From JBLNDJ01 sp050261515 (GTDB taxonomy: Bacteria > Acidobacteriota > Terriglobia > Bryobacterales > Bryobacteraceae), in assembly GCA_050261515.1 (NCBI GenBank), contig JBLNDJ010000052.1:100784-164783 (forward strand): a stretch of 64,000 nt of DNA, written 5' to 3'. Each line of letters opens with the position of its first letter. Within the stretch, counting starts at the first letter, position 1. Both the position numbers and the translations under genes were made by a program. The notes beneath the pieces were generated by a model that searched no databases, had not been told where the DNA came from, and saw nothing but the letters and a program-made list of their open reading frames with translations. Shown in pieces: positions 21,880 to 30,441 of the stretch.

Positions 21880-24846
21880 ATGCATACGCGCGCGCTCTTT
21901 CTGTTTCTTGCTCCGTCTCTGGCCGCGCTTGCGGCCGAGGCGCCGAAAATCAGTCCGGCAATCAACGAAATCGAGCCCTGGCAGCAGGTGGGGCAGCAGC
22001 CCTACGAAATGACGTGCGTCCAACGCGAGGAGGACCCGCGCACGCTGCTCGATTTCGAGGATCTCGCCGGGTGGACGCTCGAGCAATTCGGAGGCGCCAC
22101 CGGTGAGTTGCGCCGTAGCCGCGAGCAGCAGATGTGGGGGCAGCACGTCGCCAAGGTGCTCTACCGCGGGACGGGCAAAGAGAGCCGCGTGGTGGCGCGC
22201 CCGCCGAAGCCGGTCCCGATTCCGGGCGCGTTCGATTCCATCGATATGTGGGGCTACGGCAACCGTTGGGGATGGGTAACCGACAAGACCACTCCGGCGG
22301 CGCGCGTGTCGATTCTCGTCATCGACGCGAAAGGCAAGGAGCACTCCATACACCTGACCGACGTGAACTGGAAGACATGGTGGCTGATTCACCGTCGCGT
22401 GCCCGCCGATACGCTGAAGGCGATCGCGCTTCCCGCGAAGTTCTCAGGCATCGAGATCGCCAACGCGGCCAACACCGCGCCGCGGCATTTCTACTTCGAT
22501 TCGCTCGCCTTCTATACCGAAGAGCTGAAGCCACTCCAGTTCCGCGCGCAGCCGAAGCGCAACTTGAAACCGTTCCGCGGCCAGAACGTGGGGCTGAACA
22601 CGGGCGAGGGCACGCTTCCCTTCCCCACGCGCGAAGAGACGATTCTTCCCTCGAACTTCGAGCGCGAGTTTCAGACGTCGGTGAAGCAGACGGGGCCGAA
22701 CGCGTTCGAACTGCGCTATGAAGGCAGGGACGCGGCCATCGTGTATGAGTACCGGCCCGCGCACGGCGCGCTTGGGGAGATCACGGCGCGGGCGGGCGGC
22801 GCGTCGTTCCGCCCGATGGACGGCGGCGGCCTGCGTTTCTCCGATACTCCCGCCGCGGGCGTTGCGCAAGGCGAGCTCGTCTCGGCCCGCGTGACCGATG
22901 ACGCCGTTGCGGCACGTTTCCGCTTCGGCTCGCGCGTGGCCAATTACGAGCTGCGGATCATGCAGAAGTCGCTCGTAGTCGATGCCTGGTGCGAGGGCGG
23001 CGAGGCGACCGAACTCTACTTCGGCCGTGTGTCCGGCATCGCGCAGCCGAAGCTCATCACGGTTCCGTATCTCACCTACGGCGGCTCGAGCAACCCGCGC
23101 GTGCTCTTATCCGGCGGCGTGTTCACGTCCGTGTGGTTCGACTGGTATCGCACCAACGCTTCGCAGGCGTGGACTCCGAAGCAGCCCAGGACCACCGCGA
23201 ACTCGGCCGAGATCAACGGCGGCATGCGCTACTTCGCCAAGACGGACGGCCGCCGGAACAATCTTTACGAGCGCGTGTTTGTAACGGTGACGCCCAATTA
23301 TGAAGAGGCGCTGCCGACGATTCCGAATCCGCCTTCTCTGCGGCAGCAGGAGGGAAAGCAGGTGGTGTGGACCGTGACCACGCCCGGCACGTTCCAGGCC
23401 GACCACAAGCGGTCGCGCGCGATCCGCTCCTACGGGCTCGATCACATCATGCAGCACAGCCATGAAGTGACCTGGCGCGACGAGGGCGACAGCTACACTG
23501 ACAAGCTCCACGCCGCTCCGCAGAAGGGCGGCGACGCGATGCTGAAGTGGTACATCGCGGCGCAAAACGATCTCGGATGGCTGCAAGGCGTGTACACCAA
23601 CTACACCGATTTCGCGCCGGTCAATTCGAACTGGAGCCCCGATCACGTGCAGCGCTCGAACGACGGCGAGTGGCGCCGCGCCTGGCCGCGCACCTATGCG
23701 CTGAAGCCGGCCAAGGCCGTCGAGTTCGACGAATACTACGCGAAGCGGATCAAGGAGAAGTTCGGCGTGAAGATGTCGTACACCGACGTGCACTCGGCGG
23801 TCGCACCCTGGGATTACTGCGACTACGACGCGCGCGTGCCGGGCGCCGGGACGCTGGCCGCAACGTTCTATTCCTACGGCCAGCTGCTGCTCAACGATCA
23901 GCGCGTCTACGGGCCGACGCAATCGGAGGCGACCTATCAGTGGCTCTACGCGGGGCTCGCCTCGGGCCACTACGGTTGGGTCTACACGAACGTGAACCTG
24001 CTGGCTGTGCCGCCCGACGTCAGCTTCATGCTGCGCAAGCTGCATCCGCTCGAATGCGACTATGGCATGGGATACACGCCGCACTACCTCGACCAGCTCG
24101 ATCCGAAGTGGCAGGAATCGCCCAGGAAGCGCGACTACATCGATCTGTTCCTTGCGACCACGATCGCCTACGGCAACATGGGCTGGCTCGTGAACGAACT
24201 CGGCGAGAAGGACCCCATGCACGTCGAGGCGATGGTGCGGTCGTACTACATGATGCAGCAGCTCCAACAGCAGTACGCGTTTGTGGAGGCGAAACGAATC
24301 GAGTACGCGGACGCGGCCGGGCGCTTCCTCAACCCCACCGAGGCGCACGCGACGGGCGCGATCGCGGAGGGGCGCGTGCACGTCGTCTACGAAAACGGCA
24401 CGGAAGTGTTCGTGAACCGCAACGCTTCGCGGACCTGGACCGTGAAGGGCGTCGAGCTGCCCGTCTCCGGCTGGCTCGCGTTCAACAACGCCGCCGGCTT
24501 TTACGAAATTTCCGCGAATGCCGGCGGGCGCCGCATCGACTACGTGAAAGCGGCGGACTACGAATTCCTCGACGGCCGCGGGAAGTGGACCGAGCGCGGC
24601 AACCTCGGCGCCACCGGCAGCGTCGCGCTGCGGCACAAGGCCGCGGGCCTCGAACTGATCGACGCCTACGGCAATACGAAGATCGCTTTCGCGTCGAAAG
24701 ACGCGGGCGAACTCACGGCCTACGATCCGGACGGCAAGAGCCTCGGCCGCGTCGATGTGACGCGAGCACGCGACGGCTGGTACGAGTTCAAGACCATGCC
24801 GGGCGCCCGCTCTTACGTATTCACGCGCTCCGGCGCTTCTGCATGA
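21880..24846 (+). CDS. Large secreted protein, putative carbohydrate-active, not recognised
   Basis: This 988-residue protein has a signal peptide (TRALFLFLAPSLAALAAE). The N-terminal part from DFEDLAGWTLEQFGGATGEL to about residue 210 looks like a carbohydrate-binding beta-sandwich. A galactose-mutarotase-like region follows, then from about residue 480 a barrel-like region: RSYGLDHIMQHSHE, YTDVHSAVAPWDYCDYDARV (candidate Asp/Glu residues), YGWVYTNVNLL and LECDYGMGYTPHYLD. A C-terminal beta domain (GRVHVVYENGTEVFVNRN) closes it. The overall order resembles large glycoside hydrolases such as GH101/DUF5696-type proteins, but I cannot assign a family. A weak -10-like TAATAT precedes the ATG by 7 bases. 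The 3' end overlaps the convergent VOC gene by 26 bases. Confidence 0.8.
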   Translation: MHTRALFLFLAPSLAALAAEAPKISPAINEIEPWQQVGQQPYEMTCVQREEDPRTLLDFEDLAGWTLEQFGGATGELRRSREQQMWGQHVAKVLYRGTGKESRVVARPPKPVPIPGAFDSIDMWGYGNRWGWVTDKTTPAARVSILVIDAKGKEHSIHLTDVNWKTWWLIHRRVPADTLKAIALPAKFSGIEIANAANTAPRHFYFDSLAFYTEELKPLQFRAQPKRNLKPFRGQNVGLNTGEGTLPFPTREETILPSNFEREFQTSVKQTGPNAFELRYEGRDAAIVYEYRPAHGALGEITARAGGASFRPMDGGGLRFSDTPAAGVAQGELVSARVTDDAVAARFRFGSRVANYELRIMQKSLVVDAWCEGGEATELYFGRVSGIAQPKLITVPYLTYGGSSNPRVLLSGGVFTSVWFDWYRTNASQAWTPKQPRTTANSAEINGGMRYFAKTDGRRNNLYERVFVTVTPNYEEALPTIPNPPSLRQQEGKQVVWTVTTPGTFQADHKRSRAIRSYGLDHIMQHSHEVTWRDEGDSYTDKLHAAPQKGGDAMLKWYIAAQNDLGWLQGVYTNYTDFAPVNSNWSPDHVQRSNDGEWRRAWPRTYALKPAKAVEFDEYYAKRIKEKFGVKMSYTDVHSAVAPWDYCDYDARVPGAGTLAATFYSYGQLLLNDQRVYGPTQSEATYQWLYAGLASGHYGWVYTNVNLLAVPPDVSFMLRKLHPLECDYGMGYTPHYLDQLDPKWQESPRKRDYIDLFLATTIAYGNMGWLVNELGEKDPMHVEAMVRSYYMMQQLQQQYAFVEAKRIEYADAAGRFLNPTEAHATGAIAEGRVHVVYENGTEVFVNRNASRTWTVKGVELPVSGWLAFNNAAGFYEISANAGGRRIDYVKAADYEFLDGRGKWTERGNLGATGSVALRHKAAGLELIDAYGNTKIAFASKDAGELTAYDPDGKSLGRVDVTRARDGWYEFKTMPGARSYVFTRSGASA

Positions 24847-25270
24847 CGGCCTCGGCCCGGCGGCGCAGTTCGTCCGGGGCAACGTCCTCGATGTGCGTCG
24901 CGAGCCACCACATGTTGCCCGTGGGGTCCTTGACGCCTGCGCTGCGGTCGCCGTAGAACTCGTCGGCCGGCTCCCTGAGCGACGTGCCGCCCGCCTGGAG
25001 CGCGCGCTTGTAGACGGCGTCGGTGTCGTTCACGTAGAGGTACAGCGAAGTCGGCATCGGCGCCCACTGGTCGCGCGCGTCGCCCAGCATGATGATCGAG
25101 TCGCCGATCTTCACCTGGGCGTGCATGATGGCGCCGTCCGGCGTCGGCATCCGCTCGACCTCCTTTGCGCCGAACGCCTGCTTCATGAAATCGATCAGCT
25201 TGGCCGCGCCGCTCACGAACAGATACGGCGTGACGGTGTGAAAGCCCTCAGGAATCGGTTTGACTGCCAT
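24821..25270 (-). CDS. VOC (glyoxalase-like, PhnB-type) protein
   Basis: This 149-residue protein has two VOC half-repeats: HTVTPYLFVSGAAKLIDFMKQAFGAKEVER, then TSLYLYVNDTDAVYKRALQAGG and YGDRSAGVKDPTGNMWWLATH. It matches the PhnB/YdcE-like group of vicinal-oxygen-chelate proteins, often annotated as bleomycin-resistance or glyoxalase homologues without proven activity. It is cytoplasmic. GGGGGAG precedes the ATG, giving a clear start. The dipeptidase gene on the same strand ends 26 bases upstream, so the two are probably co-transcribed. Confidence 0.9.
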   Translation of the reverse strand: MAVKPIPEGFHTVTPYLFVSGAAKLIDFMKQAFGAKEVERMPTPDGAIMHAQVKIGDSIIMLGDARDQWAPMPTSLYLYVNDTDAVYKRALQAGGTSLREPADEFYGDRSAGVKDPTGNMWWLATHIEDVAPDELRRRAEAVMQKRRSA

Positions 25271-25296
25271 AGCTCCCCCTCTGGGGGAAGGATAGC

Positions 25297-26481
25297 TCAG
25301 CGGTGCTCGGTGATGCGGCGGAACACGTTGAGCAGGTTCAACCCGAGAAACTTCCGGATGCGCTGCTCGGACCACCCGCGGCGCAGCATCGCGTCCGTCA
25401 GCATGGGTAGATCGCCGATGTCGCGCATTCCGCGCGGCGGTGTGGGGCCGCCGTCGAAGTCGCTGCCGAGCGACACGTGATCCTCGCCCACGATCGAGAT
25501 CGCGCGTTCGATCATGCCGATCCAGTCGTCCGGCGAGAAGAGGATGTCCGCGGGCATGTCGAGCCCGACCATCGGGAACTGCGGCGCCACGCGCCGGTCG
25601 ATTTCCTCGATCGTGAGCTGCGCCTTGTTCTTCGCGATCTGTTCGGTATCCCAGAATGGCTTGCCCGCGTGCTGTGTGCGCCACGCGAACGCCTTCGGGT
25701 TGTGGAACTCGTTGCCGATCTGGAAGCCGATGACGCCGCCCTTGGCCGCGATCTTGCGCATGAGTTCGTCCGGCATATTGCGCGGGATGTTGTTCAGCGC
25801 GCGCATGCCGTGATGGGTCGCGACGATAGGGCTTGTGCTGATCTCGAGCGTCTGCTCGATGGCCTCGTCAGACGCATGCGACACGTTGATCACCATGCCG
25901 AGGCGGTTCATCTCGCGCACCACCGCCCGGCCGCGGTCGTTCAACCCGTGAAACTTCGGCGGCGAACAGCACGAGTCGGCGAAGTTGTTCGCCCAGTTGT
26001 GCGCCGAGAGCTGCGCCGAGCGGAGCCCGAGTCGATAGAGATCGCGCAGCACGCCGAGATCGCCGTCGAGATCGAATCCGCCTTCGAGATCGAGCACCGC
26101 GGCAATGCGCCCCTGCTTGTTGATGCGCGCGATGTCGTCCGCATTCAAAGCGATCCCGATTTTGTCGCGGTTGTGCTCGAGTTGCGTGAGCGCGAGGTCC
26201 ATGAGGCGGAAAACCTGCTTCGCTTCGAGCCGCTGAGGATAATATTCCTCGGTCACGAAGATCGAGAAGAACATCGCGTCCACGCCGCCCTGTCTGGCGC
26301 GCGGCAGGTCGAACTGGCCGTCTGCGACGCGGTCGCCGATATCGCCGCCGTGATAGAACTGGCGGTCGATCACGTGTACGTGGCCGTCGAAGACGAGAGC
26401 GTCCTCGTGCAGCTTGCGGGCGCGGTCGGATACTGCGGCGAGCATCGGGAGCACGGCGAGAGTCGGCAGCAGGCGGTTCAA
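25297..26481 (-). CDS. Membrane dipeptidase (M19, renal dipeptidase family)
   Basis: This 394-residue protein starts with TTG at 26481, supported by GGAGG five bases upstream and by a signal peptide (NRLLPTLAVLPMLAAV). Family motifs are present: FDGHVHVIDRQF (first metal site), VLDLEGGFDL (bridging Glu), VINVSHASDEAI and VATHHGMRAL (metal His residues), LDMPADILF and LGSDFDGGPTPP. In most M19 enzymes the first site reads HND (His and Asp); here it is HVH, so the Asp is replaced by His. Family members hydrolyse dipeptides with zinc, in the periplasm. A longer open frame to 28950 is not coding-like. Confidence 0.9.
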   Translation of the reverse strand: MNRLLPTLAVLPMLAAVSDRARKLHEDALVFDGHVHVIDRQFYHGGDIGDRVADGQFDLPRARQGGVDAMFFSIFVTEEYYPQRLEAKQVFRLMDLALTQLEHNRDKIGIALNADDIARINKQGRIAAVLDLEGGFDLDGDLGVLRDLYRLGLRSAQLSAHNWANNFADSCCSPPKFHGLNDRGRAVVREMNRLGMVINVSHASDEAIEQTLEISTSPIVATHHGMRALNNIPRNMPDELMRKIAAKGGVIGFQIGNEFHNPKAFAWRTQHAGKPFWDTEQIAKNKAQLTIEEIDRRVAPQFPMVGLDMPADILFSPDDWIGMIERAISIVGEDHVSLGSDFDGGPTPPRGMRDIGDLPMLTDAMLRRGWSEQRIRKFLGLNLLNVFRRITEHR

Positions 26482-26501
26482 GACGGCCTCCAGGAAAGTC
26501 C

Positions 26502-26507
26502 TATAAT
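26502..26507 (+). promoter_or_regulatory. -10 hexamer TATAAT, 7 bases before the start at 26515
   Basis: A perfect consensus hexamer, with no Shine-Dalgarno sequence before the ATG. Its complement ATTATA overlaps the divergent dipeptidase leader, so it may act in both directions. Confidence 0.55.
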
Positions 26508-26514
26508 CGCCTTC

Positions 26515-27780
26515 ATGCGCGCTGAATGCAAGATATCGAGGCGGCGGCTGCTGGCCGGCGCGGCGGCTCCGTTGGTCGCGCGGGCGCAGACGGGCCCGCG
26601 CAGGCCAAAGCTGGCGCTGGTTTCGACCGTATTCTTCAAGTACGCTCACACGCAGCATTTCGTGGACCGCTTCCTCGAAGGCTACGGCTGGAACGGAACG
26701 CATCACCATCCCGAGATGGACCTCGTCTCGCTTTTCGTAGACCAGGTGGACGACGGCGACCTGAGCCGCGACCGCGCGGCCCGGCATCCGTCGATGAAGA
26801 TCTACCCCACCATCGCCGAGGCCCTCACGCTCGGCGGCTCGAAGCTCGCCGTCGATGGCGTCATGCTCATCGGCGAGCACGGCAAGTACGCGCACACCCC
26901 GCAGGGCCAGACGAAGTATCCTCGCTACGAGTTCTTCCAGGAAATCGTCAAGGTGTTCCGCGCGAGCGGGCGCTCGGTGCCGGTATTCAACGACAAGCAC
27001 CTCTCCTGGAATTGGGACTGGGCGAAGGAGATGTACGACACCTCGCGCCGGATGGGTTTCGCCTTCATGGCGGGGTCGAGCCTGCCTGTGACGTGGCGCA
27101 CGCCCTCGCTCGAGATGCCGGACGGCGCGCGCGTGCGCGAGGCCGTGGGCGTCGGTTACGGCGGCCCGGACAGCTACGACTTCCACGCGCTCGAAACCAT
27201 CCAGTGCATGGTGGAGCGCCGCGCCGGCGGCGAGAGCGGCGTGAAATGGGTGCGCGCCTACCGCGGCGAGAACTTCTGGAATGCATACCGCGACAAGGTC
27301 TGGGCGCCGGACCTGATGGAGGCCGCGCTCTGCCGCAGCCACACGCTCACGCCCGCGCGCGAGGGTTTCAACGACATTCTGCCCACCCTCGACGACATGC
27401 GGCGCCTGGTGAAAGATCCCATCGCGTACGACTACGAGCACGCCGACGGCTTGAAGTCCACCATGCTGCTCATGAACGGCCTGGTGCGCGATTTCAACTT
27501 CGCCGCGCGGCTCGACGGCGGCGTGCTCTCCACGCAGATGTACCTGCCGATGCCGGACGGCCGCACCACGCTCGCAAATTTCTTCAGCCCGCTCGTGAAC
27601 AACGTGGAGCAGATGTTCCTCACGGGCAAGCCCACATATCCCGTGGAGCGCGCGCTGCTGACCACCGGCCTCACCGCCGCCGGCGTCGAGAGCCTGTTCC
27701 GCGGCGGGGCGAAGCTCGAGACGCCGCACCTCGCCGTGCGCTACCAGCCGGCGAAAGAATCCACGTTCTGGAGGACCTGA
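26515..27780 (+). CDS. Unrecognised protein of a tandem paralogue pair, Tat-exported copy
   Basis: This 421-residue protein has a twin-arginine leader (SRRRLLAGAAAPLVARAQ). The rest is a clear paralogue of the next gene; shared blocks are DRFLEGY/DRFLVGY, YPTIAEALTLGGSKLAVDGVML, PRYEFFQE, VPVFNDKHLSW, AGSSLPVTWR, YGGPDSYDFHALETIQCMVERR and VRDFNFAARL. The order of beta strands and the VPVFNDKHLSW block (where Gfo/Idh/MocA proteins have EKP) suggest a distant Gfo/Idh-like Rossmann fold without the usual GxGxxG. That is inference. The function is unknown. It ends 3 bases before its paralogue and is divergent from the M19 dipeptidase. Confidence 0.85.
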   Translation: MRAECKISRRRLLAGAAAPLVARAQTGPRRPKLALVSTVFFKYAHTQHFVDRFLEGYGWNGTHHHPEMDLVSLFVDQVDDGDLSRDRAARHPSMKIYPTIAEALTLGGSKLAVDGVMLIGEHGKYAHTPQGQTKYPRYEFFQEIVKVFRASGRSVPVFNDKHLSWNWDWAKEMYDTSRRMGFAFMAGSSLPVTWRTPSLEMPDGARVREAVGVGYGGPDSYDFHALETIQCMVERRAGGESGVKWVRAYRGENFWNAYRDKVWAPDLMEAALCRSHTLTPAREGFNDILPTLDDMRRLVKDPIAYDYEHADGLKSTMLLMNGLVRDFNFAARLDGGVLSTQMYLPMPDGRTTLANFFSPLVNNVEQMFLTGKPTYPVERALLTTGLTAAGVESLFRGGAKLETPHLAVRYQPAKESTFWRT

Positions 27781-27783
27781 GCC

Positions 27784-28944
27784 ATGAAGCGCATCGCGGT
27801 TGTAGGGACGATTTACAAGTACCTCTCGCACGTGCAGCACATCGCGGACCGCTTCCTGGTGGGCTATCCCGCGCGCGGGAAGTGGCACCGGCCGGACATG
27901 AAGGTCGTCTCGCTGTACATCGACCAGAAGCCCGAGGGCGACCTGAGCGGCGCGCGCGCGCAGGAGTTCGGCTTCACGGTGTATCCGACGATCGCCGGGG
28001 CGCTGCGCTGCGGCGGCGAAAAGCTCGCGGTGGATGCGGTCCTGATCGTCGCCGAGCACGGCGACTATTCTTCGAATGAAAAGCAGCAGGTGCTCTACCC
28101 GCGCTACGAGTTCTTCAAGCAATGCGTCGAGGTGTTCGAGAAGGACGGCCGCGCCGTGCCGGTGTACAACGACAAGCACCTCTCCTACAGCTTCGAGAAA
28201 GCGAAGTGGATGGTGGACGCCTCGAAGCGCCTGCGCTTCCCGATGCTCGCCGGCTCGTCGTTGCCCGTGACGTGGCGGCTGCCGGATCTGGAACTGCCGC
28301 TCGGATGCCGCATCGACGACGCGCTCATGGTGGGCGTGGGCGGGTCGGACGCCATGGATTACCACGCGCTCGAAGCCATGCAGTGCATGATCGAGCGGCG
28401 CAAGGGCGGCGAGACCGGCGTACGCGCGGTGCAGTTGATCGAAGGCGAGGCGGTGTGGAACGCCGGCTGGTCGAAGGAACTGCTGCGCTCGGCGCTCTCG
28501 CGCAGCGATACGCCGCTCGGCCTCACGGTGAAGGACGCGCGCACGCAGGACCTGGTGGGCAACGGCGAGCTGCCGAAGATCGTGAAAAATCCGCGCGCGT
28601 ATTTCATCGAGCACAACGACGGCCTCAAGACGACGCTGCTGATGCTGAACGGCGCGGTGAAGGATTTCAACTTCGCGGCGCGCGTGCGCGGCCTGGGCGT
28701 GCGGTCGTGCCAGTTCTTCCTGACGCCGGTCCCGAATGTGACCTACTCGGCCTGCCTCGTAAGCAAGATCGAAGAAATGTTCGAGACGGGCCGCGCGCCA
28801 TACCCGGTGGAGCGCACGCTGATCGTCAGCGGGATGCTTGAGAGCTGCCTGACGTCGCGGATCGAGGGGCATCGCCGCCTGGAGACGCCGCACCTGTCGG
28901 TGCGCTACCAGGCGCCGCGCGAAAGCCAGCACGCGCGCGCGTAG
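27784..28944 (+). CDS. Unrecognised protein of a tandem paralogue pair, cytoplasmic copy
   Basis: This 386-residue protein is a paralogue of the preceding gene and has no leader. It begins with a nucleotide-fold-like strand (KRIAVVGTIYKYLSHVQHI) and contains VVSLYIDQKPEGDLS, YPTIAGALRCGG, VLIVAEHGDYSSN, VPVYNDKHLSYS, AGSSLPVTWRLP, DYHALEAMQCMIERRKGGE and VKDFNFAARV. Both copies end with PHLSVRYQ/PHLAVRYQ. The shared TxxxKY and NDKHLS residues are candidates for the active site. Only 3 bases separate it from the exported copy, so one compartment each for two related reactions is plausible. I do not recognise a characterised family. Confidence 0.85.
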   Translation: MKRIAVVGTIYKYLSHVQHIADRFLVGYPARGKWHRPDMKVVSLYIDQKPEGDLSGARAQEFGFTVYPTIAGALRCGGEKLAVDAVLIVAEHGDYSSNEKQQVLYPRYEFFKQCVEVFEKDGRAVPVYNDKHLSYSFEKAKWMVDASKRLRFPMLAGSSLPVTWRLPDLELPLGCRIDDALMVGVGGSDAMDYHALEAMQCMIERRKGGETGVRAVQLIEGEAVWNAGWSKELLRSALSRSDTPLGLTVKDARTQDLVGNGELPKIVKNPRAYFIEHNDGLKTTLLMLNGAVKDFNFAARVRGLGVRSCQFFLTPVPNVTYSACLVSKIEEMFETGRAPYPVERTLIVSGMLESCLTSRIEGHRRLETPHLSVRYQAPRESQHARA

Positions 28945-28954
28945 ACGCACGGGC

Positions 28955-28960
28955 TACAAT
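28955..28960 (+). promoter_or_regulatory. -10 hexamer TACAAT, 8 bases before malQ GTG start
   Basis: Five of six bases match TATAAT. It overlaps an out-of-frame ATG, and the implied transcription start is at the GTG at 28969. Confidence 0.45.
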
Positions 28961-28968
28961 GTCGCTGA

Positions 28969-30441
28969 GTGCGGTTTCCACGTTCGAGCGGGATCATTCT
29001 GCACCCCACCTCGCTCCCCGGGCGCTCGGGCATCGGCGAGATCGGCACGGAGGCGCACCGCTTTCTCGATTTCCTCGCTGCCGCGGGACAGAAGATCTGG
29101 CAGGTGCTGCCGCTCGGCCCAACAGGCTACGGCGATTCTCCTTATCAGTGCTTCTCGGCCTTCGCCGGCAATCCGCTGCTCATCGAGCTTGACGGCCAGG
29201 ACCCCGCGCCCGCGTTTCCGGAAGACACGGTCGATTACGGACGCGTCATCGAGTACAAGCTGCCGCTGATCCGCCGGGCGGCGGAACGCTTCGTGCCTGA
29301 TGCCGATTACGAAGAGTTCACGCGCAGCCACGCCTCCTGGCTCGACGATTACGCGCTCTTCATGGCGCTGAAGCAGGAGCATGGCGGCGCCGCCTGGACG
29401 CTCTGGCCGCGCCCGCTCGCCCTGCGCGAACCCGGCGCGCTCGCCCGCGCGCGCGAGCGCCTCGCTGCCGGAATCGCCGCGCAGAAATACGCGCAGTACA
29501 TCTTCTTCCGCCAGTGGGGGCGCCTGCGCGCCGCCTGTGAGGAGCGCGGCATACGACTCCTCGGCGACGTCCCCATCTACGTCGCGCACGACAGCGCCGA
29601 CGTCTGGGCCAACCCCGGTCTGTTCCAGCTCGACGAGAACGGCAACCCGCGCGTGGTCGCCGGCGTCCCGCCCGACTACTTCTCCGCCACCGGACAGTTG
29701 TGGGGCAACCCCATCTACCGCTGGGACGCGATGAAGCGGAGCGGCTACGCCTGGTGGATCGAGCGGCTGCGCGCCACGCTCGCGCTGGTCCACATGATCC
29801 GCCTCGATCACTTCCGCGGCTTCGAAGCGTATTGGGAAGTGCCCGCCGGCGAGCGCACCGCGGAGAACGGCCGCTGGGTGAAAGGTCCCGGCGCGGATTT
29901 CTTCGAAGCTGCCGAGGCCGCGCTCGGCAGGCTGCCTCTCATCGCCGAAAATCTCGGCGTCATCACGCCCGAGGTCGAAGCGATCCGCGAACGGTTCGGC
30001 TATCCCGGCATGTCCGTCCTCCAGTTCGCCTTCGGCAAGGACCCGCAGGGACCAGACTTCCGCCCGCACAACTACCCGCGCGACCGCGTGGCCTACACGG
30101 GCACGCACGACAACGACACGACCCTCGGCTGGTGGACCTCCTCCGGCGCCGGCGACAGCACCCGCACCGCCCGCGACATCGCCGAAGAGCGCCGGTTCGC
30201 CCGCACGTATCTTGCGACCGATGGCGCGGACATCCACTGGGTTTTCATCCGAACCGTTATGGCGTCGGTCGCCGACGTGGCGATGTTTCCGCTTCAGGAC
30301 GTGTTCGGGCTCGGGAGCGAAGCGCGCATGAACCTTCCCGGCCGCCCCGCGGGCAACTGGCGCTGGCGCTTCCGCCGCGATATGCTCAAACCCGAACTGG
30401 CTTCCAGACTCAAGGAACTGGCGCAGGCATACGACCGATGA
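28969..30441 (+). CDS. malQ: 4-alpha-glucanotransferase (amylomaltase, GH77)
   Basis: This 490-residue enzyme has the normal GH77 length and transfers 1,4-alpha-glucan segments to sugar acceptors in glycogen and maltodextrin metabolism. Signatures are RSSGIILHPTSLPG, KIWQVLPLGPTGYGDSPYQ, DVPIYVAHDSADVW, MIRLDHFRGFEAYWEVP (catalytic nucleophile Asp), LPLIAENLGVITPEV (acid/base Glu) and YTGTHDNDTTLGWW (third carboxylate). It is cytoplasmic. The GTG start fits the first conserved strand and is preceded by a -10-like hexamer. It overlaps the next gene by ATGA. Confidence 0.97.
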   Translation: MRFPRSSGIILHPTSLPGRSGIGEIGTEAHRFLDFLAAAGQKIWQVLPLGPTGYGDSPYQCFSAFAGNPLLIELDGQDPAPAFPEDTVDYGRVIEYKLPLIRRAAERFVPDADYEEFTRSHASWLDDYALFMALKQEHGGAAWTLWPRPLALREPGALARARERLAAGIAAQKYAQYIFFRQWGRLRAACEERGIRLLGDVPIYVAHDSADVWANPGLFQLDENGNPRVVAGVPPDYFSATGQLWGNPIYRWDAMKRSGYAWWIERLRATLALVHMIRLDHFRGFEAYWEVPAGERTAENGRWVKGPGADFFEAAEAALGRLPLIAENLGVITPEVEAIRERFGYPGMSVLQFAFGKDPQGPDFRPHNYPRDRVAYTGTHDNDTTLGWWTSSGAGDSTRTARDIAEERRFARTYLATDGADIHWVFIRTVMASVADVAMFPLQDVFGLGSEARMNLPGRPAGNWRWRFRRDMLKPELASRLKELAQAYDR

